Of a stretch of DNA of 64,000 nt, positions 27,352 through 35,648 are shown piece by piece. The first letter of the stretch is position 1. The number at the start of each line of letters is the position of its first letter. The stretch spans positions 1 to 64,000 of the forward strand of contig JAEEQH010000007.1 of the NCBI GenBank assembly GCA_016285245.1, written 5' to 3'. The notes under the pieces are model-generated. The model was given only the letters and a program-made list of their open reading frames with translations, searched no databases and was not told where the DNA came from. Both the position numbers and the translations under genes were made by a program. The DNA is from Prevotella sp. (GTDB taxonomy: Bacteria > Bacteroidota > Bacteroidia > Bacteroidales > Bacteroidaceae).

Positions 27352-28242
27352 GTGGAGAACGTTGAGTCGAGAGTCATCCACGAGATTACCCAGCTGATGG
27401 GTAAGGACGTTTTGTACATCGCAGAGCGTCACAAGAAGGAATTCACGTATCCCATTCACAATCACGAGGTTTACGAGCTAAATTTTGTCGAGAACGCCGC
27501 TGGCGTCCGCCGCGTCGTCGGCGACTCCAACGAAGTCATCGGCAACTATGACCTTGTGCTCATCACCGGTCCCGACCTCGAGCACGTCTGGGAGCAGAAC
27601 ACCTGCACGAGCGACGACATCCACGAGATTACCATCCACTTCGACCTCGACCTCAGCGATAGTGGGATGTTCGGGCGCAACCCCTTCAACTCCATACGCC
27701 AGATGATGGAAGCCGCCCGCATGGGGCTCGCCTTCCCGTTGGCGGCCATCATGAAGGTCTACAACCAGCTGAACACCCTGATACAGGAGACCGACCACTT
27801 CTACGCCTTCATCAAGTTCCTCACCATCCTCTATGAACTCTCCTGCTGCGACGGCGCCCGCACCTTGGCCACCAGCAGCTATGCCAAGGTAGAGGAGGGG
27901 AGCGACTCCCGCCGCGTGCAGAAGGTGAAGAACTACATCAACAAGCATTATCGCGAGGACATCCGCCTGGCTACCCTCAGCGACATCGCCGGCATGAGCC
28001 CGTCGGCCTTCAGCCGCTTCTTCAAGCTACATACCGGCCGCAACCTCACCGACTACATCATCGACCAGCGACTAGGCTACGCCAGCCGGATGCTCGTCGA
28101 CTCCACACACTCCATCTCCGAAATCAGCTATGCCTGCGGGTTCAACAACCTCAGCAACTTCAACCGCATCTTCCGCAAGAAGAAAGGCTGCTCACCCTCA
28201 GAGTTTCGCGACACCTACCATAAGACACGCATCATCGTATAG
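27352..28242 (+). CDS. AraC-family transcriptional regulator
   Basis: A 296-residue regulator. A cupin-like sensing domain is at about residues 15-170 (HNHEVYELNFVE), and the C-terminal double helix-turn-helix is at about 195-290 (LATLSDIAGMSPSAFSRFFKLHTGRNLTDYI; SISEISYACGFNNLSNFNRIFRKKKGCSPSEFR). It uses a GTG start 8 bases after the dapA stop. The ligand and targets are unknown. Co-transcription with dapA is likely but need not mean it controls lysine synthesis. Confidence 0.9.
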   Translation: MENVESRVIHEITQLMGKDVLYIAERHKKEFTYPIHNHEVYELNFVENAAGVRRVVGDSNEVIGNYDLVLITGPDLEHVWEQNTCTSDDIHEITIHFDLDLSDSGMFGRNPFNSIRQMMEAARMGLAFPLAAIMKVYNQLNTLIQETDHFYAFIKFLTILYELSCCDGARTLATSSYAKVEEGSDSRRVQKVKNYINKHYREDIRLATLSDIAGMSPSAFSRFFKLHTGRNLTDYIIDQRLGYASRMLVDSTHSISEISYACGFNNLSNFNRIFRKKKGCSPSEFRDTYHKTRIIV

Positions 28243-28266
28243 TTTCAACCCATACACAAGCGCCAA

Positions 28267-28917
28267 ATGAAAGACTCCGTCATCATACTCAGCGGTGGCA
28301 TGGACTCCACCACGTTGCTCTACGACCAGCAGGAGCGCATCGCCCTGGCCGTCACCTTCGACTACGGCAGCAAGCACAACGCCCGCGAGATTCCCTTTGC
28401 CGAGCTCCATTGCCGGCGACTGGGCATCAAGCACGTCGTCGTCAAGCTCGACTTCATGACAAAGTATTTCAAAAGCTCGTTGCTGCAGGGTGGGGAAGAT
28501 ATCCCCGAGGGCCACTATGCCGAGGAGAACATGAAGTCCACCGTGGTGCCCTTCCGCAACGGCATCATGCTCTCCATCGCCATCGGCATGGCCGAGTCGG
28601 CCGGACTGCAGCACGTCATGATGGCCAACCACAGCGGCGACCACACCATCTATCCCGACTGCCGTCCGGAGTTCGTCGATGCCATGAGTGAGGCAGGCCG
28701 TGTGGGCACCTTCCCCGGCATTACCCTCCTCTGTCCCTTCACCAATATGACTAAGGGCGACATTGCACGCCGAGGACGCGAGCTCGGCATCGACTACGCC
28801 GAGACTTGGAGCTGCTACCAGGGAGGTGAACGCCATTGCGGCCGCTGCGGCACCTGCGTCGAACGTCGCGAAGCTCTCGAGCAGGCGGGTATCATCGACA
28901 CAACCGAGTACGAATAA
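28267..28917 (+). CDS. queC: 7-cyano-7-deazaguanine synthase
   Basis: A 216-residue PP-loop enzyme. The ATP loop is SGGMDSTTL (residues about 9-17), and the zinc-binding cysteines are in ETWSCYQGGERHCGRCGTCVERREAL near the C-terminus. It converts 7-carboxy-7-deazaguanine to preQ0 on the queuosine path. queA, a later enzyme of the same path, lies at 58464-59606 on the other strand. The start is 24 bases after the AraC gene. Confidence 0.95.
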   Translation: MKDSVIILSGGMDSTTLLYDQQERIALAVTFDYGSKHNAREIPFAELHCRRLGIKHVVVKLDFMTKYFKSSLLQGGEDIPEGHYAEENMKSTVVPFRNGIMLSIAIGMAESAGLQHVMMANHSGDHTIYPDCRPEFVDAMSEAGRVGTFPGITLLCPFTNMTKGDIARRGRELGIDYAETWSCYQGGERHCGRCGTCVERREALEQAGIIDTTEYE

Positions 28918-28924
28918 TCGAGGC

Positions 28925-29084
28925 ATTCCAATTCCAGTTATTCCAATTCCAGTTATTCCAATTAAAAATCGAAGGACACAAATCCCTTCTATTATTATAT
29001 AACTAATTAATAATTAGATAGTTATATATAATATAGGGGAATAATGGAACCTCAAAAAAATAATTGGAAGAACTGGAATTGGAA
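28925..29084. repeat. 15-bp tandem repeat with distant inverted arm
   Basis: The unit ATTCCAATTCCAGTT occurs at 28925-28939 and 28940-28954, with a partial third copy to 28963. Positions 28941-28963 match 29062-29084 in inverted orientation at 22 of 23 bases, around an AT-rich loop of about 100 bases. Confidence 0.85.
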
Positions 29085-29299
29085 GGGTAGATAGCTCTTA
29101 ACTTTTGTAAAAGGCAGATTGTCAATAAGTTACACTGTTTGTGTGCTTGACATTCCACCCTTCAGAACCTCAAAAAAAGCGTTACATGACTCAAAAAGCA
29201 GGCTTTTTAGCCCTTGAAAACGGGGAAAAAAGCGCATTTTCCGTTCGTTTTGCCCCGTTTTGCGACTCGAAGGTCGTTCAAAAAGAAGACGCTTTTTTT

Positions 29300-29404
29300 C
29301 ATCAAGTGGCTCTTTTCCTGTAAAAAGGCGGCCCCTGTTCTGCAAAAAGTGGCACTTGTTCCACGAAAACTGCCACCTATTTTGAAATAAGTGGCACTTA
29401 TCTG
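29300..29404. repeat. Degenerate 21-bp tandem array (AAGTGGCAC family)
   Basis: About five units of 19-22 bp built on AAAAAGTGGCACTTGTTC, one in opposite orientation (TGCCACCTATTTTG). Related arrays occur at 53221-53311 and 63750-63812. Confidence 0.75.
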
Positions 29405-29430
29405 TCACAACTTAACAGTAACAATACGCG

Positions 29431-30051
29431 TCAGACCAGCTGCTCTTTCAGCGCCTGGCGGACGAGCGAGACGGTGTTCTTGACGCCGAACTTGGTGAGC
29501 AGGCGCTTGCGATACCAGTTGACGGTCTCGGTACTGAGGTTCAGCTGGTCGGCTATCTGCGGGTTGGTCATGCCGTCGCAGACGAGACGGAGGATGTTCT
29601 GCTCGACGGCGGTGAGGCTGACGGCCTGTGCGGCTCCCTGTTGGAGGATGGTTTCGGCCTCGGCGCTGACGTAGCGGCGGCCTTGCCAGACGCTGACGAT
29701 GGCTTCGAGGAGGGTGTCGACGGTCGAGCTCTTCAGCACGTAGCCGTGGATGCCGAGGTCGGTGAACCGGCGTATGACGGAGTACTCGTCGTGGATGGTG
29801 ACGGCCACGACCTTCACCTTCGGATAGCTCTCGATGACTTCTTGACAGAAGGCTGCTCCGTCGCCGTTGGGAATGGAGATGTCGAGCAGCAGCACGTCAG
29901 GCCGTCGCTCGCGAAACGCCTGTCGGCAGCTCTCGATGGTGTTGAAGGTGCGGCTGACGTGTGCCACGTCGCTACGGTTGATGGCGTCGGTGAGTCCTTC
30001 GCAGACCATCGTGTGGTCGTCCAAGATGTTGACGTCGATACGGTACTTCAT
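29431..30051 (-). CDS. NarL/LuxR-type response regulator
   Basis: A 206-residue regulator. The receiver domain (1-120) has NILDDHTMVCEGL, the phosphorylated aspartate in DVLLLDISIPNGDG (near residue 57) and the K in YVLKSS. The C-terminal LuxR helix-turn-helix (about 145-200) includes LVCDGMTNPQIADQLNLSTETVNWYRKRLL. The gene start overlaps the histidine kinase stop by four bases, so the two are a translation-coupled pair. Targets are unknown. Confidence 0.93.
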   Translation of the reverse strand: MKYRIDVNILDDHTMVCEGLTDAINRSDVAHVSRTFNTIESCRQAFRERRPDVLLLDISIPNGDGAAFCQEVIESYPKVKVVAVTIHDEYSVIRRFTDLGIHGYVLKSSTVDTLLEAIVSVWQGRRYVSAEAETILQQGAAQAVSLTAVEQNILRLVCDGMTNPQIADQLNLSTETVNWYRKRLLTKFGVKNTVSLVRQALKEQLV

Positions 30052-32006
30052 GATAATGGTATGGTGACGTTGATTTCTGTTCCGTTATGGTTGATGATGG
30101 TGATGCGGCCGTGGTAGGGCTCTATGCGCTCGCGGATGTTCTGCAGGCCCATGCCCTCGCTGCCTTCCGCCATACCCTTGCCGTCGTCGCTGACGGTGAG
30201 GGTTATTTCGTGGGCGTCCTGCATCAGCTGGATGTCGATATGGCTGGCCTGGGCGTGCTTCAGGGCGTTGTTCACCAGCTCGTAGGCACAGCGGTAGAGG
30301 ACGAGGGAGACAGCCTCATCCCCAGCCCCTCTCGCGGGGGAGAGGGGAGTGGTTACTCCTTCTGCTTCGATGTATTGGAAGGTGGCGCCAGGGACTGAGA
30401 CGGCGAAGTCGCGCAGGGCTGAGACGAGGCCGTTCTTCAGCAGTTCCTCGGGCATGAGGTGGTGAGCCGTGCGGCGCAGCTCCACGATAATCTGGTCGAG
30501 CAGCTGTATGTATTCACTCCCCTCGCCCCTGGGAGAGGGGTCGGGGGTGAGGCTTTTCAGTCGCAGCACCGTCAACATACCGCCCAGTCCGTCGTGCAGA
30601 TCCTGAGCCAGTATGCGGCGCTCGCGTGTCTCCGTCTCCAGGGCTACCTTTGCCGCCAGCAGGGCCTTCTTGCGACGCTGTACGACGACGAGCAGCAGGG
30701 CGCCCGCCACGAGTGCCACGATGGCTACGGCGGCAGCTGCCAGCAGCCAGCGGTAGAGCGAGCGTTCGTGGTCGAGGGCGGCTATGCGGGCCTCCTTCTT
30801 CTCCGTCTCGTAGAGCACCTCCATCTGCGACAGTCCACTCTGGTAATGGTCGGTGGCGTAGCGTGTCATCACGTCGTACATCTGCTGCAGGCTCTCGCGC
30901 GCCTTCGCCTTCTGTCCCAGTTCCGTGTAGATTTCGGCCAGCAGACGGTAGCCGTCGACGTCGCTAAGGGTGGCCAGCGAGTCGGGGTGGACGGCACGCA
31001 GGGCATCGTCGAGAGCCTGCTGCCATTGCTGTCCGGCCATGGCCACCTGGCTGAGGGCTATGTAGACGGCACTCTGTGACTCGAACATCATGTTGTCGGT
31101 CATCAGACTGCGTGCCTCGTCGGCCAGCCGCCTGGCGGCTGCTAAGTCCTCATGGCCCTTCATCAGGTGGGTCTGTGCCATCATGGCCAGCACCACGGGA
31201 TAGTCGACCTCCTCGTCGCGGTGGGCGTAGTAGTAGGCGTGGCAGAGTTCTGCCGTCTCGCGGGCTTTCTCGTAGTTGCCCTGGTCTATGTAGATCTTGA
31301 GGAGTCCCCTGCGTGGCATCGCCATCATCAGCGAGTCGCCGGCGGCCCGACCCTTCTCGACGGCCAGCAGGTAGTTGCGCTCCGCCTCGGGCAGGTTGCC
31401 CATGGCCAGGTATAGCTCGCCGATGTTGTGGTAGAGCACGGCTTGGCTCTGCAGCCAGTCGTGACGCTCGAAGATGGGCAGCGCCCGCTGGTAGTAGCTG
31501 ATGGCGAGGTGGGCCTTGCCCTGCTCGTTGTAGACGTTGGCTATCGAGCCGTAGAGGGCCGAGCGGGCGTCGTCGAGATCCAATTGCGTATAGCGGCGGC
31601 TCTGCTCCATGGTGTCCGTAATGGCCAGCGCCTGGTTGAAGTAGCGGATGGCCTCGTCGTAGTCCTCGCCGCCGTAGCTCATAAGTCCGAAGTGGCGCAG
31701 CGTGTACTGGCGGATGAGCAGGTCGTTCAGCTCGTAGCTCAGCGCCAGCGCCTTGTGGCCGTAGTCCCGGGCTTTCTCGGCGTCGTAGGGCAGGTAGCCG
31801 CGCATCAGCTCGTCGTAGGCTCTCAGCAAGGCCTCGCCCTTGGGCGGGTTGCTGCTCTTCAGCGCCGTCTCCAGGGAGTCGACGCGGGCGTTGCGGTGGT
31901 CGTTGTAGGCTTGTGATACTGACGGAACGCAAAGACACAGGTACAGGAAGAAGAACCACGTGAAAAAGCGTCGTGTCCTGGTGCCTTTGTGTTCGGTTGT
32001 CATCAT
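30048..32006 (-). CDS. TPR-containing sensor histidine kinase (HisKA_3 type)
   Basis: A 652-residue kinase. A signal-like N-terminus is followed by six or more TPR-like helical repeats outside the cytoplasm (to about 410), one membrane helix (WLLAAAAVAIVALVAGALLLVVV) and a dimerisation segment with the phospho-accepting histidine in DLHDGLGGML. The ATPase domain has the N-box ELVNNALKHAQA and the glycine box DDGKGMAEGSEGMGLQNIRERI. Two hairpin elements are read in frame as SLTPDPSPRGEG and TTPLSPARGAG. ATG 32006 is chosen because an upstream ATG at 32039 overlaps the promoter box at 32027-32034. Confidence 0.9.
   Translation of the reverse strand: MMTTEHKGTRTRRFFTWFFFLYLCLCVPSVSQAYNDHRNARVDSLETALKSSNPPKGEALLRAYDELMRGYLPYDAEKARDYGHKALALSYELNDLLIRQYTLRHFGLMSYGGEDYDEAIRYFNQALAITDTMEQSRRYTQLDLDDARSALYGSIANVYNEQGKAHLAISYYQRALPIFERHDWLQSQAVLYHNIGELYLAMGNLPEAERNYLLAVEKGRAAGDSLMMAMPRRGLLKIYIDQGNYEKARETAELCHAYYYAHRDEEVDYPVVLAMMAQTHLMKGHEDLAAARRLADEARSLMTDNMMFESQSAVYIALSQVAMAGQQWQQALDDALRAVHPDSLATLSDVDGYRLLAEIYTELGQKAKARESLQQMYDVMTRYATDHYQSGLSQMEVLYETEKKEARIAALDHERSLYRWLLAAAAVAIVALVAGALLLVVVQRRKKALLAAKVALETETRERRILAQDLHDGLGGMLTVLRLKSLTPDPSPRGEGSEYIQLLDQIIVELRRTAHHLMPEELLKNGLVSALRDFAVSVPGATFQYIEAEGVTTPLSPARGAGDEAVSLVLYRCAYELVNNALKHAQASHIDIQLMQDAHEITLTVSDDGKGMAEGSEGMGLQNIRERIEPYHGRITIINHNGTEINVTIPLS
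30312..30351. repeat. Hairpin element copy 1 inside the histidine kinase gene
   Basis: CCCCTCTC (30326-30333) pairs with GAGAGGGG (30340-30347). It is read in frame on the minus strand as TTPLSPARGAGDEA, between the two conserved blocks of the ATPase domain. Confidence 0.85.
30515..30553. repeat. Hairpin element copy 2 inside the histidine kinase gene
   Basis: The same element as copy 1 but inverted, starting CACTCCCCTCGCCCCT. It is read as SLTPDPSPRGEGSEY just after the phospho-acceptor helix. Confidence 0.85.
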
Positions 32007-32026
32007 TGGTTTTCTGTAAGTTTCTG

Positions 32027-32140
32027 CAAAGTTACGCATTTCCCCGGATTTTTACCACCCATTTGGGGGGAAAATTGTGGCTTTCGTAAGAATTCCCCCC
32101 ATTTGGGGGGCGGATGGGCGATGGAAAAAGCGTAACTTTG
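32027..32140. promoter_or_regulatory. Divergent promoter region with repeated CCCATTTGGGGGG
   Basis: The minus-strand -7 box TAACTTTG covers 32027-32034 (histidine kinase) and the plus-strand TAACTTTG covers 32133-32140 (LRR gene). Between them CCCATTTGGGGGG occurs twice, near 32058-32070 and 32098-32110. The second is preceded by CCC, giving a near-palindrome of C6 and G6. This is a candidate operator shared by both genes. Confidence 0.6.
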
Positions 32141-32172
32141 TGCCATACATTATTAATATCAATCGTAAGCTT

Positions 32173-33867
32173 ATGAAGAAGATTTTTACTTTAGCCATGC
32201 TGACCATCGCGCTGACGGGCGCACGGGCCAGCGTCGTGATTAACGAGACGAACTTCCCCGACGAGAACCTGCGCTTTGTAGCCAGCCAGTACGACGCCGA
32301 CGAGGACGGCACGCTGAGCGACGACGAGCTGGCAGAGATTACCGAAATCAATGCCGGTGGCATCATGAACCTGAAGGGTGCCGAGCATTTCAAGAACCTG
32401 GACTTCCTCTGCCTGTACTACGGTTCTGACGAGAATCCCTCCATCACGTCCATCAACCTGAGCCTCTTCCCGAAGCTGTACCGCTTCTCGCTGCAGGACT
32501 GTAGCGGGGTGACGTCGCTAGACTTCAGCAAGAACCCGCAGCTGACGGAGTTCGAGATGCTCCGCTGTCCGAACGTCAGCTCACTCAAGCTGCCAGCCAG
32601 CGTGGAGCAAGTCGGCCTGGACGGTGCAACGAGCCTGACGACGCTCGACGTGAGCCAGTTTCCAAAGCTCCGTCAGTTCTATATGATTAACTCTGGCGTT
32701 ACCGACCTGAACTTCAGTAGCAACCCCGTCCTGTCATCCGTCGGCATCACAGGAACGGATGGCGAGAAGCAGGTGCTGAACTCCGTGAACCTGACGAACT
32801 GCGACGGTCTGGAGAACATCGACATCCGCTACACCACCATCACGACGCTGACAATGAAGCACCTGCCCATCGTCCGCGCGCTGATGATGCTCTATAACGA
32901 CATCACCAGCACCACCATCGAGGACTGTGCCGAGTTCAACGACATTACCTGCAACGACAACGTGCTTGGCGCGCTTTGTCTGAAAGACAATCCGCTGTTG
33001 CAAGCTATCAATACCCAGAACAACCGGCTGCAGTTGCTCATTGCCGACAACTGCCCCAAACTCGGACGCGTACAGGCATTCAATAACAAGCTGATGTGGC
33101 TCGACCTGAAGGACGTGGTGAAGGCCGAGAACGTCGAAGAGAGTTGGCTGAAACTCGACAACCAGCAGCCCGTCGTTCAGGCTGTGAAGATTTCGCCCAC
33201 GGAGGTCGGCCTGCGTGTCCACGAGCGTCTGGACGTTAGCCGCGTGAAGAACCTGAAGGCGAAGGGCCAGGCCATGGAGCCAAAGGAGATCTACGTCGAC
33301 GGCATCCGCTACTTCGTCATTTACAATGACGGCCCGTCGGTGGCCTCGCTTGTGGGAGCAACGGGCACGGGCTACGAGTACGACACGAAGTGGCCCTTCC
33401 CGTGGATGGACGGCAATTCGAAGGACAATAACTTGCCCGTGACGCTGAACGTCGCCTCGTGGACCAAGCATCCCTCGTGGATACGTATTGACGGCGAGAC
33501 CACCATTACCGCCGAGGAAGGCACCACGATGGCCGCCCTCCCCGTGCTCCGCTCGCAGGACTACGACGGCAAGCTGACGTGGCGCTCGAGCAACGAGGAC
33601 GTGGTGAAGGTCGACGCCGAGACGGGCGCTATGACCTTCGTCGCCCAGGGAACGGCTTACATTACCGTCACGGGTGCCGAGACTGACTACCGTCTGGCGC
33701 CGTCGAGCATCGGCTATAGCGTCACCGTGACCGAGAATACTGCCGTCGGCACCATCGTCAGCAGCCCGTCGTCAAGCAGCAACGCCTTTGACCTTCAGGG
33801 CCGCCGCGTCAACAACAGTAGCAAGGGCGTGGTCATCGTCGACAGGAAGAAGGTTATGAAGAAGTAA
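32173..33867 (+). CDS. Secreted leucine-rich repeat protein with EF-hand-like and Ig-like parts
   Basis: A 564-residue exported protein. The signal peptide is at 1-18. An EF-hand-like loop DADEDGTLSDDEL follows the NFPDENLRFVAS block, which is common in Prevotella LRR proteins. Irregular LRRs run from about 60 to 330 (LTTLDVSQFPKLRQFYM), with a bacterial Ig-like 2 domain (about 455-540; WRSSNEDVVKVDAETGAMTFVAQGTAYITV) and a sorting-type tail (FDLQGRRVNNSSKGVVIVDRKKVMKK). It probably acts in adhesion or protein binding at the surface. ATG 32173 fits the signal peptide and the promoter at 32133-32140. Confidence 0.82.
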   Translation: MKKIFTLAMLTIALTGARASVVINETNFPDENLRFVASQYDADEDGTLSDDELAEITEINAGGIMNLKGAEHFKNLDFLCLYYGSDENPSITSINLSLFPKLYRFSLQDCSGVTSLDFSKNPQLTEFEMLRCPNVSSLKLPASVEQVGLDGATSLTTLDVSQFPKLRQFYMINSGVTDLNFSSNPVLSSVGITGTDGEKQVLNSVNLTNCDGLENIDIRYTTITTLTMKHLPIVRALMMLYNDITSTTIEDCAEFNDITCNDNVLGALCLKDNPLLQAINTQNNRLQLLIADNCPKLGRVQAFNNKLMWLDLKDVVKAENVEESWLKLDNQQPVVQAVKISPTEVGLRVHERLDVSRVKNLKAKGQAMEPKEIYVDGIRYFVIYNDGPSVASLVGATGTGYEYDTKWPFPWMDGNSKDNNLPVTLNVASWTKHPSWIRIDGETTITAEEGTTMAALPVLRSQDYDGKLTWRSSNEDVVKVDAETGAMTFVAQGTAYITVTGAETDYRLAPSSIGYSVTVTENTAVGTIVSSPSSSSNAFDLQGRRVNNSSKGVVIVDRKKVMKK

Positions 33868-33889
33868 AATTTAGCCTCTATTTGATAAA

Positions 33890-33926
33890 GATTCCCCGAA
33901 GTGTTTGTCACGTCGGGGATTTTTTG
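33890..33926 (+). terminator. Terminator of the LRR gene
   Basis: CCCCGA (33893-33898) pairs with TCGGGG (33913-33918), with an inner GTG/CAC pairing, followed by six T. Confidence 0.85.
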
Positions 33927-33986
33927 TCTTTGACCTTCGGTCGAAGGTAGGCTGCACCTCGGCAATGAAAATAAATACGAATTTAT

Positions 33987-34017
33987 TTTGCATTTCGCTC
34001 GGTTTGCACTACCTTTG
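33987..34017 (+). promoter_or_regulatory. Promoter of the AmgK-RapZ gene
   Basis: TTTG at 33987-33990, 19-base spacer, TACCTTTG at 34010-34017. The ATG at 34026 leaves a very short leader. A small palindrome (ACCTTCGG/TCGAAGGT) lies upstream. Confidence 0.82.
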
Positions 34018-34025
34018 TACCCACT

Positions 34026-35585
34026 ATGGAGAAACTATTGGAACTATATAAGCGGTGGAGTGGGGCAGAGCCCGTGGCCACCGAGAAACTGGCGGGGGCA
34101 GGATCGAACCGCGCGTACTACCGGTTCACGGCTGCCGACGGCACGACCGTCATCGGCTGCATAGGCACCAGCCGCGACGAGAACCATGCCTTCGTCTATC
34201 TGGCACAACACTTCGAGAAGCGACAGCTGCCCGTGCCACGCGTGCTGGCCGTCAGCGACGACGAGCTGCGCTATCTGCAGCAGGACCTCGGCAGGGTGTC
34301 GCTCTTCGATGCCATCCGCGGCGGACGCGAGGCGGGTGGACGCTACACGCTGAAGGAGCAGGAGCTGCTGAAGCAGACCATCCGCGAGCTGCCGAACATC
34401 CAGCTGCGAGGCGCACGAGGGCTGGACTTCACACATTGCTATCCGCAGCCGGCCTTCGACCGCGACTCCGTGCTCTTCGACCTGAACTACTTCAAGTACT
34501 GCTTCCTGAAGGCGACGGAGCTCGACTTCCACGAGCTGAAACTCGAGGCCGACTTCCGCCTGCTGGCCAAGGATCTCACAGAGGCCGGCGACGAACAATG
34601 CTTCCTGTATCGCGACTTCCAGGCAAGGAACGTCATGGTCTCTTCTCTAACATCTCAAACTCCTCAGGCTTCTCTGACTCCTTATTTCATCGACTTCCAG
34701 GGCGGCCGCCGTGGGCCGTACTACTACGACCTCGCCTCGTTCCTGTGGCAGGCGTCGGCACGCTATCCGCACAAGCTGCGACGCGAGCTGGTCTACGAGT
34801 ACTACAACGCCCTGAAGCAGTATACCGAGGTGCCGTCGCCCCACAAGTTCGTCGAGCGACTCTCGCTCTTCGTCCTCTTCCGCCAGCTGCAGGTGCTCGG
34901 CGCCTACGGCTTCCGCGGCTACTTCGAGCGCAAGCAGCACTTCATCGACTCTATACCGCCCGCCATGCAGAACCTCAGGGAACTGATGCACGACCGCACG
35001 TTCCCCTATCCATACCTGATGGACATCCTGCGTCGTCTTACGGAACTGCCGCAGTACCAGCAGGTTGAGGTGACGGCCACGCGTGCCGACGGTTACAAGA
35101 CGACGGACAACAACCCCTACAAGCCCCACCCGAAGGACGGTCCCGCGACGTTCTCGAAGTACGATGCCCAGGGCCCGCTGGTGGTCCGCGTCTTCAGCTT
35201 CTCCTATGGCAAGGGCATCCCCGAGGACGAGAGCGGCAACGGGGGCGGCTATGTCTTCGACTGTCGTTCGACCCACAATCCCGGTCGCTACGAGCCCTAC
35301 AAGAAGTTGACGGGACTCGACGAGCCGGTGATCCGATTCCTGGAGGACGACGGCGAAATATTGACGTTCCTTGACTCCGTCTACAAACTGGCCGACGCTC
35401 ATGTGCGTCGTTACATCCAGCGCGGCTTCACCTCGCTGATGTTCTGTTTCGGTTGTACAGGCGGTCAGCATCGTTCCGTCTACTCGGCGCAGCATCTGGC
35501 TGAGCACATCCACCGGAAGTTCGGCATCGAGGTCCGCGTCTGCCATCGTGAGCAGGGCATCACGCAAGTGCTTAAAAAAGATTAA
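34026..35585 (+). CDS. Amino-sugar kinase (AmgK-like) fused to RapZ C-terminal domain
   Basis: A 519-residue two-domain protein. Residues 1-335 form an aminoglycoside-phosphotransferase-type kinase with catalytic LYRDFQARNVMV and metal-binding YFIDFQGGRRGPYYYDLASF. That pattern is typical of AmgK, which phosphorylates MurNAc/GlcNAc at C1. Residues about 350-519 match the RapZ C-terminal domain (VRVFSFSYGKGIPEDESGNGGGYVFDCR; CFGCTGGQHRSVYSAQHLAEHI), which in E. coli binds glucosamine-6-phosphate. The MurU-like gene follows directly, so muropeptide sugar recycling is the likely pathway. A pyrimidine-rich segment reading SSLTSQTPQASLT appears inserted between the two kinase motifs. Confidence 0.88.
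   Translation: MEKLLELYKRWSGAEPVATEKLAGAGSNRAYYRFTAADGTTVIGCIGTSRDENHAFVYLAQHFEKRQLPVPRVLAVSDDELRYLQQDLGRVSLFDAIRGGREAGGRYTLKEQELLKQTIRELPNIQLRGARGLDFTHCYPQPAFDRDSVLFDLNYFKYCFLKATELDFHELKLEADFRLLAKDLTEAGDEQCFLYRDFQARNVMVSSLTSQTPQASLTPYFIDFQGGRRGPYYYDLASFLWQASARYPHKLRRELVYEYYNALKQYTEVPSPHKFVERLSLFVLFRQLQVLGAYGFRGYFERKQHFIDSIPPAMQNLRELMHDRTFPYPYLMDILRRLTELPQYQQVEVTATRADGYKTTDNNPYKPHPKDGPATFSKYDAQGPLVVRVFSFSYGKGIPEDESGNGGGYVFDCRSTHNPGRYEPYKKLTGLDEPVIRFLEDDGEILTFLDSVYKLADAHVRRYIQRGFTSLMFCFGCTGGQHRSVYSAQHLAEHIHRKFGIEVRVCHREQGITQVLKKD
34641..34682. repeat. Degenerate 9-bp repeat inside the AmgK-RapZ gene
   Basis: Four 9-bp units near AACTCCTCA (AACATCTCA, AACTCCTCA, GGCTTCTCT, GACTCCTTA) interrupt the kinase domain in frame. 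The periodicity is weaker than in the heptamer arrays. Confidence 0.5.
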
Positions 35586-35596
35586 GGCGCGCGAAT

Positions 35597-35643
35597 TAAT
35601 TAGTAATTAGTAATTAGTAATTAGTAATTAATTAGTAATTTTG
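35597..35643. repeat. TAATTAG heptamer array ending in the murU -7 box
   Basis: Four exact TAATTAG units (35597-35624) are followed by partial units and then TAATTTTG (35636-35643), which fits the -7 promoter element. A change in copy number would shift the -33/-7 spacing. Confidence 0.85.
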
Positions 35644-35648
35644 CAGTC

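Larger units (their letters stand above)
28918..29430. other. 513-bp repeat-rich gap between convergent genes
   Basis: No convincing gene. From left to right: a 15-bp tandem repeat that pairs with a distant inverted copy, an AT-only stretch near 28990-29035, a short A5GC/GCT5 hairpin at 29193-29208 that could stop queC transcription, and a degenerate 21-bp array at 29300-29404. Confidence 0.7.

Noticed and set aside
32077..32172. N-terminal extension of the LRR protein
   Set aside because: It would place coding sequence over the -7 promoter box and before a clear signal peptide.
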